A stretch of DNA of 64,000 nucleotides from positions 61,447-125,446 of the forward strand of contig MWDE01000003.1 of assembly GCA_002070395.1 (NCBI GenBank), written 5' to 3'. The notes below the pieces were generated by a model that saw nothing but the letters and a program-made list of their open reading frames with translations, searched no databases and had not been told where the DNA came from. Within the stretch, counting starts at the first letter, position 1; each line of letters starts with the position of its first letter. This DNA is from Synergistetes bacterium ADurb.Bin155. GTDB taxonomy: Bacteria > Synergistota > Synergistia > Synergistales > Thermovirgaceae. This document shows positions 51,183 to 58,350 of the stretch, piece after piece. The translations under genes were made by a program, and so were the position numbers.

Positions 51183-52385
51183 CTATTTCAAATACTCAAG
51201 GGCAAGAGCGATGTAGAATTTTGTCGAATCGATGACGCTCGATATCTCGACGTACTCGTCGAGTTTGTGATTCCTCGTCGAGTCTCCGGGACCGTAAATC
51301 ACCAGCGGCAGGTCGGGGTTGACTTCCCTGAAGGGGACAGCGTCGGTACCGTAGGTAACGCCCTTTATCGCCGGCTGCCTGTTGAAGACCCCCTTATAGG
51401 ACTCGATGGCGCTCTGAATGAAGGGGTGATCGAGTTCTGTGCTTATCGAGGTAAGGTTCAACTCCACCTTTATTGAGATATCGATCGTGTTGTCTTCTTT
51501 CTTGACCTCGGCGAGGATCTCCTCGACCTGGGCCAGGAGTTCGGAATGGGGGTTCCCGGGGATGGTCCTTATATCCACTACGGCTTCGCAGTGGTCGGGG
51601 ATGATATTGGTGAGTTCACCGGCGTGCATCCCGGTCAGGTTCAAGGTCGGCGGGGTGAGCAGCTTGCTTTCCTTGACCATGAATTTGAATTTTTCCTGGA
51701 GCCTTTCCGTAAACTTGATCATATTCGTCAGGGCGTTCACGCCCTCCTCAGGCAGGCCTCCGTGGGCCCTTTTGCCCTTGGAGATGAACCGGAGCCAGAG
51801 GGCACCCTTCTGGGCGATATAAATATCTCCGACGCTCGCCTCACTGATGGCGAGGGCATCGATCTTTTCCGCGCCATACTTTTCAACGAAGGCCCTTGCG
51901 CCGACCAGGCCCGTTTCTTCACCGGCTGTGCCAAGGAAAGCCAGGGTGCCCTTGAGTGGAACGCCCGCCCTTTTCAGAATGCACATGGCCATGATCATGG
52001 CGGCGTCCCCGGCTTTCATATCGCTCGTCCCGCGGCCGTACATCAGGTCGCCTTCGATCTCCGCACCGAAGGGGTCATGAACCCACCCTTCCCCGGCGGG
52101 GACTACATCGAAATGCCCGCTGTAAAGAAGTACAGGCCCCTGGGAGGTATCGCCCATTTTCGCGTAAAGGTTAGCCCTGTTGAGTTCCTCGCGGTCGACG
52201 TCCATCACCTCGGACGATATCCCGCTTTCCGCCAACTTCCTGGACGCCAGCAGTGCCGCGTTCTTTTCATTTCCCGGAGGGTTCACGCTGTCCACCTTGA
52301 TAAGTTCCGAGAGGAACTCTACCACCTCTTTTTCATCAAGGTGCTCCAGGCATTTCTGATACTCCTCGTTCCGCGTCAAACTCAT
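51183..52385 (-). CDS. M20 family metallopeptidase (ArgE/DapE type)
   Basis: A 400-residue M20A-type hydrolase: LYSGHFDVVPAGEGW, MYGRGTSDMKAGDAAM, LGTAGEETGLVGARAF and YGTDAVPFREVNPDLPLVIYGPG give the His, Asp and Glu metal ligands. It removes N-acyl groups or cleaves small peptides; the substrate is unknown. AGAGGAGGG precedes the ATG. First gene of the minus-strand TRAP operon. It is not close to the two M20D enzymes linked to the other TRAP set, so only the transporter genes look duplicated. Confidence 0.9.
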   Translation of the reverse strand: MSLTRNEEYQKCLEHLDEKEVVEFLSELIKVDSVNPPGNEKNAALLASRKLAESGISSEVMDVDREELNRANLYAKMGDTSQGPVLLYSGHFDVVPAGEGWVHDPFGAEIEGDLMYGRGTSDMKAGDAAMIMAMCILKRAGVPLKGTLAFLGTAGEETGLVGARAFVEKYGAEKIDALAISEASVGDIYIAQKGALWLRFISKGKRAHGGLPEEGVNALTNMIKFTERLQEKFKFMVKESKLLTPPTLNLTGMHAGELTNIIPDHCEAVVDIRTIPGNPHSELLAQVEEILAEVKKEDNTIDISIKVELNLTSISTELDHPFIQSAIESYKGVFNRQPAIKGVTYGTDAVPFREVNPDLPLVIYGPGDSTRNHKLDEYVEISSVIDSTKFYIALALEYLK

Positions 52386-52578
52386 TTCGTACCCTCCTCT
52401 TGTTATTTATTACCCGGTTACAACTGGCCCTCTTTCCCGGAGGATCCGGATTGAGAAATAGATCAAGGTAGGGATGGCCACCTCCTCTCCCTTGAATGGC
52501 TCCGGGTCAGCGAGGGTCAATAAATCGAAATTAAAAAAGAGGGATTTTTATTGCCTCTTTGAGAGTATATTGCTCGGG

Positions 52579-52608
52579 AATATAGCATTGGCCGGGGTGG
52601 GGTGTCAA
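52579..52608 (-). promoter_or_regulatory. Promoter of the minus-strand M20-TRAP operon
   Basis: Perfect -35 TTGACA (52608-52603), 18-base spacer, -10 TATATT (52584-52579) on the minus strand. It gives a leader of about 185 bases to the M20 start; I see no leader peptide or clear riboswitch in 52386-52570. Confidence 0.8.
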
Positions 52609-52641
52609 TATACACGAAATTAAATTGTGGCCGGACAGCAA

Positions 52642-52669
52642 AAAAGGCCTGCTGAAAAGCAGGCCTTTT
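52642..52669. terminator. Bidirectional terminator upstream of the M20-TRAP promoter
   Basis: AAAAGGCCTGCT and AGCAGGCCTTTT form a 12-bp perfect stem with loop GAAA. It most likely ends transcription of the minus-strand OmpA-domain gene after the repeats. Confidence 0.8.
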
Positions 52670-52676
52670 CTTCATA

Positions 52677-52819
52677 GGTGTCAGACCTACACTTTTGACT
52701 TTTTGGGGCCTCATCGTCTTACGGATGCCTTATCCAGCCAGATTTTCTGCATTTAGTCAAAAGTGTAGACCTGACCCCGCTCTTGAACTGCATTTAGTCA
52801 AAAGTGTAGACCTGACCCC
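52677..52819. repeat. REP/MITE-like repeat cluster 4
   Basis: Copies at 52677-52699 (plus, variant), 52756-52778 (minus) and 52797-52819 (minus). The first two with their interior form a 102-bp unit that nearly matches 47981-48081. The third is an extra terminal copy that ends three bases before the OmpA gene stop. This and the preceding sites fill the 52386-52822 gap. Confidence 0.85.
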
Positions 52820-52822
52820 GCC

Positions 52823-53827
52823 TTAGAATTCTACGAGTTCGACGCGGCGGTTCTTAGCCCTGCCTTCCTCGGTCCTGTTGGTGGCCACCGGGGCCAGCAT
52901 GCCCACGCCGGCGGGGATCATCCGCGACGAGGGGATCTGGAATTTCTCCTGGAGGTACTTCACCACCGATTCGGCCCGCCTCCGGGAAAGCCCCATGTTG
53001 TACTCCCTGTCACCGGTGCTGTCGGTGTGCCCGACCACGAGCACCCTCAGGTCTGGCGAGGCCTTCATCAGCTTGGCTATCTCCTCCAGGGCCGGCACCG
53101 ATTCGGACTTAATGTCGGTCTTGTCGGTGTCGAAGAAGATGCCGTAGAGAGCTATCTTCCCGGTCTCCTCGATTCCCTTGGCCATCTCTTCGGAGGTCAC
53201 GACCACCATCCTGGCCTCCAGCGGCCTGGTCTCTACGATGTCCACCCGGGCGTAGGTCCTGCCCTTTTCCAGCTTCGTCTCGGCCCCCCAGAAGTGGTTC
53301 TCCAGGGTGAAGACGGTCACGTAGACGTCGCCCTCGGCGGGTCTTGCGAGCCGGGCCGAAAGGAACTGCTGCTTCTTGGTCTTCTGACCACCGTGGAGAG
53401 GGTAGTGCCTGTCCTGCTCGTAAAGGGTCTCGGCGAAGCTGTCGTGGGGGCCCAACTCCTCCCCGGAGCCGGAGAAGAGTATCTCGTAGCCCAACCCTTT
53501 CAGTTCGCCCTCGTAATTGCGCAGGATCTCCAGCGAACTGCGCCCCTCAGGGATGAGGTAGAGGAGCCTGGTCGTCCTGCCTTCTTCCTTCCTGGAAGCG
53601 GAGAATTTGTAGCTGCCGTCCTCCCGCGCGATTGGGCCCAGGGGGATGACGGTGCTGTCGAACTCGCTCATGGAGTACTTGACGATGAAGGACCCCTCGT
53701 AGCGCTTTAGCAGCGGCGAATCCTTGCTGCCTTCGACGTCTGCGCCGAGGCACAGCGCCGGCGCCAGGGTCAAAAGGAGAAGACCGAACAAAAGCCTGAA
53801 GGCCCGGATCCTGCTAATGGCGTGCAT
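52823..53827 (-). CDS. OmpA-domain outer-membrane protein (DUF4892-like N-terminus)
   Basis: A 334-residue exported protein. It has a signal peptide (RLLFGLLLLTLAPALCLGA) and an N-terminal domain starting DVEGSKDSPLLKRYEGSFIV, which resembles the DUF4892 group. A C-terminal OmpA peptidoglycan-binding domain covers about residues 220-334 (GIFFDTDKTDIKSESVPAL, VVGHTDSTGDREYNMGLSRR, NRTEEGRAKNRRVELVEF). It would link the outer membrane or periplasm to murein. Monocistronic on the minus strand, bordered by repeats downstream. Confidence 0.88.
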   Translation of the reverse strand: MHAISRIRAFRLLFGLLLLTLAPALCLGADVEGSKDSPLLKRYEGSFIVKYSMSEFDSTVIPLGPIAREDGSYKFSASRKEEGRTTRLLYLIPEGRSSLEILRNYEGELKGLGYEILFSGSGEELGPHDSFAETLYEQDRHYPLHGGQKTKKQQFLSARLARPAEGDVYVTVFTLENHFWGAETKLEKGRTYARVDIVETRPLEARMVVVTSEEMAKGIEETGKIALYGIFFDTDKTDIKSESVPALEEIAKLMKASPDLRVLVVGHTDSTGDREYNMGLSRRRAESVVKYLQEKFQIPSSRMIPAGVGMLAPVATNRTEEGRAKNRRVELVEF

Positions 53828-53957
53828 CGTTAACCCTCCCTCGGCGGTCCATTTTTATTTTTATCTTGATGCCTTGTCATCATTATAGATTGGCGCCCCA
53901 AAGGCGGCAAGAACGCCGCTTCCCCAGGGTTCCGGCCCGGTCCGGTGCCATCTCCTG

Positions 53958-55343
53958 TCAGATCGACAGGACCCCCGCCGCCAGGAAGGCCGCGCAGGCC
54001 AGCCCCGCCGCGATCATCGCGAAGGGCAGCTGGCTCAGGGCGTGGCTGATGTTGTCGCACCCTGTCGCGGCCGACACCAGGATGGTGCCGTCGGAATAAA
54101 AGCAGCAGTGCTGGCCCAAGGTCCCCGCCGCGATGGTGGCCGCCACGGCCAGGACGAGGTCCGCCCCCAGGGCCTGCGCCAGGGGTATCACCAGGGGGAA
54201 CGCAATGAGGTACAGGCTCCAGCTTATGCCCACCAGGAACGCCACGAGGCCCAGGATCACGAAGATGACCAGGGGGAACAGGGCCGGCGAGAGCAGGGGG
54301 GCGGCCTTGCCGATGATGTAGGGTATGAGCCCCAGTTCCGAGTTGACCTGGTTGAAGGTGAAGGCCAGGCAGGTGAACACGATGGGGAACACCATGTTCC
54401 CTATCCCCTCCAGGCAGGCCCCGGTGAAACGCGGCACGGTCATGACCCCCTGGAGGCGGTAGTAGACGGCGCAAAAGAAAAGGGTGGTGAAGGCCCCTTT
54501 GTAAAGGTTGACACCGAAGGCCATGGTGGCCGTTATCAGTACCAGGAGGGGCAGGACCAGGTTACGGGCCTTACCCTCGGGCACCTCGACCCCGCCGCTT
54601 GAAGGCTTCCTCATGGCGATCAGGTCCGATCCAGGCGGCGCCAGCACGCCGGTGGTCCTGGCCCGCTCCTCGGCGCGCTTCATGGGGCCGAAGACAGGGA
54701 CGACGCCGGCCACCACCAGGGGCACCATGAAAAAGGCGAACCAGGCGTAGAAGTTGAAGGGTATGGTCTTTATAAAAAGCGCCAGGCCCTCGCCAGCCGG
54801 CAGGCCCAGTTGCTTCTCCAGCAGGGCGGCTATGAAGACGGCCCAGGCGGATATCGGCACCAGCGAGGCCACCGGGGCGGCGGAGGAGTTTATCACGTAG
54901 GCCGTCATCTCCTTGGGAACCTTGAGGCGGTCCGCCGACGGCGTCATGCAGGTCCCCAAGGTGAGGCTGATCAGGAAGTCGTCGATGAAGATGAAGAGGC
55001 TCATGACCCAGGTGGCCAACAGGACCCCCCGCCGGGTGGAGACCCACGATGACACCCTGTCGCCGAAGCCCCTGGTGCCCCCCGACCGGTCGAGGACAGC
55101 GACGAGGGCGCCCATCGAGGAGCAGAGGAGTATCACGAAGCCTATCGTCGGGTCCTGCATCACCCGGCTTATCGCCTCCAGCATCGAGGGAAAGAAGGCC
55201 AGGCCGTCGGTGAGGACGAACCCGGCGATGATGGCCGCCAACATCGATTCCAGGGACCGCCTGGTCACGAGGACGGTGGTCAGAAGGACCGTGATCGGCA
55301 GCAGGGAGACCCATCCTCCGGGATTCACATCGGCAACCTCCAT
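53958..55343 (-). CDS. Na+/H+ antiporter (NhaC family)
   Basis: A 461-residue membrane protein with about eleven to thirteen hydrophobic segments. FIDDFLISLTLGTCMTPSADR, SAWAVFIAAL and GTLGQHCCFYSDGTILVSAATGC match NhaC-family antiporters and related amino-acid antiporters. It sits in the inner membrane and probably exchanges Na+ or an amino acid. In an organism with several Na+-coupled TRAP systems, a Na+ extrusion role is plausible. It lies 130 bases upstream of the OmpA gene on the same strand and is divergent from glgA. Confidence 0.85.
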   Translation of the reverse strand: MEVADVNPGGWVSLLPITVLLTTVLVTRRSLESMLAAIIAGFVLTDGLAFFPSMLEAISRVMQDPTIGFVILLCSSMGALVAVLDRSGGTRGFGDRVSSWVSTRRGVLLATWVMSLFIFIDDFLISLTLGTCMTPSADRLKVPKEMTAYVINSSAAPVASLVPISAWAVFIAALLEKQLGLPAGEGLALFIKTIPFNFYAWFAFFMVPLVVAGVVPVFGPMKRAEERARTTGVLAPPGSDLIAMRKPSSGGVEVPEGKARNLVLPLLVLITATMAFGVNLYKGAFTTLFFCAVYYRLQGVMTVPRFTGACLEGIGNMVFPIVFTCLAFTFNQVNSELGLIPYIIGKAAPLLSPALFPLVIFVILGLVAFLVGISWSLYLIAFPLVIPLAQALGADLVLAVAATIAAGTLGQHCCFYSDGTILVSAATGCDNISHALSQLPFAMIAAGLACAAFLAAGVLSI

Positions 55344-55461
55344 GGGGGGACAAGAGTTCTTACCACCAAAGGATCATACACCATGCCATCGGTGGCGAGC
55401 CTTCATTCACCATAGTACAATAGCATCGCAGGGTAAACACGATTGGGCGTGAGAGACACCG

Positions 55462-56934
55462 ATGGGGACTGATGATCCTTCCGGCGTGACCGTTCTCCAT
55501 GGGACACCCGAAATGGCGCCCCTATCCAAGGTCGGCGGGCTGGCCGACGTGACCGGTTCCCTGCCGGGCGCCCTGCGGCGGCTCGGCGTCGATGCCCGGG
55601 TGATTACACCGGCGTGGCCCGGCGTGGCTGAAAAGGCCGGGGACCTGGGAGCCCGCCCCCTCCCCGGGCCCGAAGAGGTATGCGTCTCCCTCGGCGGCCG
55701 CCGGGTCTGTTCCCGCCTCCGGGCCGTCGAAGTGGGAGGCGTGCCAGTGTACCTGCTCGAGGAGCCGGACCTCTTTTCAAACCCCGCCGTCTACCCGGAA
55801 AACCTCGACGCCGGCACAGCACTGCCCTTCGCCTTCCTCTCACTGGCCGCCGTGGAGCTGGCCCTTTCAGGGGAGTGGAGGCCGAGGGTGCTTCACCTTC
55901 ACGACTGGACCACCTCCCTGGCCGCGGTGGCGCTCAAATACCACCGCCTTTACGGCGCCTCCTCGGTGAAGCCCCGGACAGTGCTGACCATCCACAACCT
56001 CGCCCACCAGGGCGTCCTCCCCCTCTCCGTGCTGGACGACTGGGGTTTCGGGCCCGGCGCCTTCTCCCTCGAGGGCGTCGAGTTCTACGGCAGGGCCAAC
56101 CTGCTCAAGGGAGGCATAACATCTTCCGACGCCATCGCGACCGTGAGCCCAGGTTACTCCCGGGAGATCCTCACCGGCGAATTCAGCGAGGGGCTGGAAG
56201 GGGTGCTCCGGTACCGCAGCGACAAGGTCACGGGGATACTCAACGGCCTGGATACGGAGTCCTGGGACCCCTGGAGGGACCCAGCCCTGCCGGCGCATTA
56301 CCGGCCCAGCGAGATGAGGGGCAAGAAGATCTGCCGGAAGGCCCTGTTGGATGTGTGCGGCTGGGAGGGTTCCCCGGGTCCGGTGATCGTCTCGGTGGGC
56401 AGGCTCGTCCGGCAGAAGGGCATGGAACTGGTCCTGGGCGCCTTGGACGAACTGGCCGACCTGGGTGCCAGGCTGGTGGTGGTGGGCACCGGCGATAGGG
56501 CCCTGGAAGAAAGATTTTCCGCTGAGGCCCGTCGGAAGCCGGGAGTCCTCCATTTCCGCGGGGCCTTTGACGACGCCTTCGCCCGGCTGGCCTACGCCGG
56601 GGGCGACCTCTTTGTCATGCCGTCCCTCTTCGAGCCCTGCGGGCTCTCCCAGATGATCGCCATGAGGTACGGCACCGTGCCCGTCGCCAGGGCCGTCGGC
56701 GGCCTCGCCGACACCATCTCCGACGCCGACGCTTTCCCGGCGGGGACGGGGTTCCTCTTCGAGGACCCCACCCCCGGAGCCCTGGTAGAAGCAGTCAAAA
56801 GGGCCATGGCACACTTCCGGGAGCCCCGGGCCTGGGCCCGGCTCCGCGGAAGGTGCATGGAGAAGGATTTTTCCTGGGCTCCCTCGGCGCGGGCCTACAG
56901 GGCGCTTTACGCTTCGCTGACCGATCTGTCATGA
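55462..56934 (+). CDS. glgA: Glycogen synthase (ADP-glucose)
   Basis: A 490-residue GT5 starch/glycogen synthase. APLSKVGGLADVTGSLPGAL (ADP-glucose-binding KxGG) is at the N-terminus, LHLHDWTTSLAAV and SVGRLVRQKGMELVLGAL mark the two Rossmann halves, and PSLFEPCGLSQMIAMRYGTV is the second nucleotide site. It extends alpha-1,4-glucan chains. glgC follows 28 bases on. No branching enzyme (glgB) is seen in the window. Confidence 0.92.
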   Translation: MGTDDPSGVTVLHGTPEMAPLSKVGGLADVTGSLPGALRRLGVDARVITPAWPGVAEKAGDLGARPLPGPEEVCVSLGGRRVCSRLRAVEVGGVPVYLLEEPDLFSNPAVYPENLDAGTALPFAFLSLAAVELALSGEWRPRVLHLHDWTTSLAAVALKYHRLYGASSVKPRTVLTIHNLAHQGVLPLSVLDDWGFGPGAFSLEGVEFYGRANLLKGGITSSDAIATVSPGYSREILTGEFSEGLEGVLRYRSDKVTGILNGLDTESWDPWRDPALPAHYRPSEMRGKKICRKALLDVCGWEGSPGPVIVSVGRLVRQKGMELVLGALDELADLGARLVVVGTGDRALEERFSAEARRKPGVLHFRGAFDDAFARLAYAGGDLFVMPSLFEPCGLSQMIAMRYGTVPVARAVGGLADTISDADAFPAGTGFLFEDPTPGALVEAVKRAMAHFREPRAWARLRGRCMEKDFSWAPSARAYRALYASLTDLS

Positions 56935-56962
56935 CCTTTCTTGAGACTGGAGGGATTTCGGC

Positions 56963-58249
56963 ATGATCTACGGCAAACACGGCAGGGTTCTTGCCATAGT
57001 CCTCGCGGGAGGCAGGGGCGAGCGGCTCATGCCCCTGACAAAGTACAGGGCCAAGCCGGCGGTGCCCTTCGCGGCCAAGTACCGCATCGTCGATTTCGCC
57101 CTGTCCAACCTGGTCAACAGCTCCATCTTCTCCATCTACGTCCTTGTCCAGTTCAAGAGCCAGTCCCTGAACGAGCACATCGAGAGGGGCTGGCAGTTCG
57201 GCGGGGCCCTGCGGGACAGGGACCTCTTCGTCACCGTGGCCCCGGCCCAGATGTGGAGCGGTGAACACTGGTACCGGGGGACCTGCGACGCCGTCTTCCA
57301 GAACCTTCACCTGGTGACGCTCTACGATGCCGACCACGTCCTGATCTTCGCCGCCGACCATATCTACAAGATGGACGTGGAGCAGATGCTGGACTACCAC
57401 ATGGCCAAGGGCGCCGACGTGACCGTCGCAGCCAACGTGGTCCCCCGCGCCGAAGCGAGGCAGTTCGGCTGCATCCATACCGACGGGTCGGGCAGGATCG
57501 TCGATTTCGTCGAGAAGCCCCAGGACCCCCCCGAGGTCCCGGGGAAACCGGGTTTCACCTACGTCTCGATGGGCAACTACATATTCAGCCGGGAGGCCCT
57601 GGAAGAGGCCGTCATCGACGACGCCCAGGACGGGAGCAGCAGCCACGACTTCGGCAGGGACATCCTGCCGGGGCTCCACAAGAAGTGCAGCGTCTTCGCC
57701 TACGACTTCTCCACCAACGTGCTGCCGGGCAAGGACCGCCCCTACTGGAAGGACGTGGGCACCATCAAGGCCTACTGGGACGCCCACATGGACCTCTGCA
57801 AGCACGACTCGGCCATGACCCTCTACAACCCCAAGTGGCCGATCCGGACAGTGTCCTTCTCGGACCCCCCGACCTACTCCTACCCGGTGGGGGGGAGGAC
57901 CTGCTCCATCATAGGCTCCCTCCGCGCCGAGGGGAGCAGGGTGCTGGGCGCCATCGTCCACAGTTCGGTGCTCTCCCGGAACACCCTCATCCATCCCGGG
58001 GCCATCATCGAGGAGAGCATCCTCGGGCAGGACGTGGAGGTCGGAAAAAACGCCAGGCTGAAGAAGGTCATCGTCGACGCCCACAACAGGATCCCCCCCG
58101 ATAGCGTCATAGGCTACGACCTGGAGGAGGATAAAAAGAGGTACCACGTCGACGAGGAATCCGGCGTGGTGGTCATCGGCATGCCCGCCATGCAGCTTCG
58201 GAAGAACGTAGAGATACCCTTCGCCCCGCCCGTGATAGGCGACAGGTGA
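56963..58249 (+). CDS. glgC: Glucose-1-phosphate adenylyltransferase
   Basis: A 428-residue nucleotidyltransferase that makes ADP-glucose. VLAGGRGERLMPLTKYRAKPA is the catalytic loop (with an R-A-K triple near the product site), followed by RIVDFALSNLVNSSI, and the C-terminus has a left-handed beta-helix (HSSVLSRNTLIHPGAIIEES). It has a good RBS (GGAGGG). With glgA it forms the synthetic arm; malQ-glgP at 19-22 kb form the breakdown arm. Confidence 0.93.
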   Translation: MIYGKHGRVLAIVLAGGRGERLMPLTKYRAKPAVPFAAKYRIVDFALSNLVNSSIFSIYVLVQFKSQSLNEHIERGWQFGGALRDRDLFVTVAPAQMWSGEHWYRGTCDAVFQNLHLVTLYDADHVLIFAADHIYKMDVEQMLDYHMAKGADVTVAANVVPRAEARQFGCIHTDGSGRIVDFVEKPQDPPEVPGKPGFTYVSMGNYIFSREALEEAVIDDAQDGSSSHDFGRDILPGLHKKCSVFAYDFSTNVLPGKDRPYWKDVGTIKAYWDAHMDLCKHDSAMTLYNPKWPIRTVSFSDPPTYSYPVGGRTCSIIGSLRAEGSRVLGAIVHSSVLSRNTLIHPGAIIEESILGQDVEVGKNARLKKVIVDAHNRIPPDSVIGYDLEEDKKRYHVDEESGVVVIGMPAMQLRKNVEIPFAPPVIGDR

Positions 58250-58275
58250 AAAAAGGGGGCGGCTCCCGCCGCCCC
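58249..58275. terminator. Terminator shared by glgC and the autotransporter
   Basis: GGGGCGG (58256-58262) and CCGCCCC (58269-58275) form a 7-bp stem. The A run 58249-58254 gives a T run for the minus-strand autotransporter transcript. The same hairpin sequence recurs at 63316-63344 after the second autotransporter. Confidence 0.75.
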
Positions 58276-58350
58276 ACTTCGGTTCGTCCCCGATCTACGC
58301 TTTTCGCTTTTGCCTTAGCCTTGGTTTGCGATTTACGATTCACGGCCTCC

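Noticed and set aside
56795..58147. A 450-codon open frame on the minus strand opposite glgC
   Set aside because: It is an antisense shadow in GC-rich DNA; the sequence is full of Gly, Val, Asp and His typical of such shadows, and glgC on the other strand has clear motifs.
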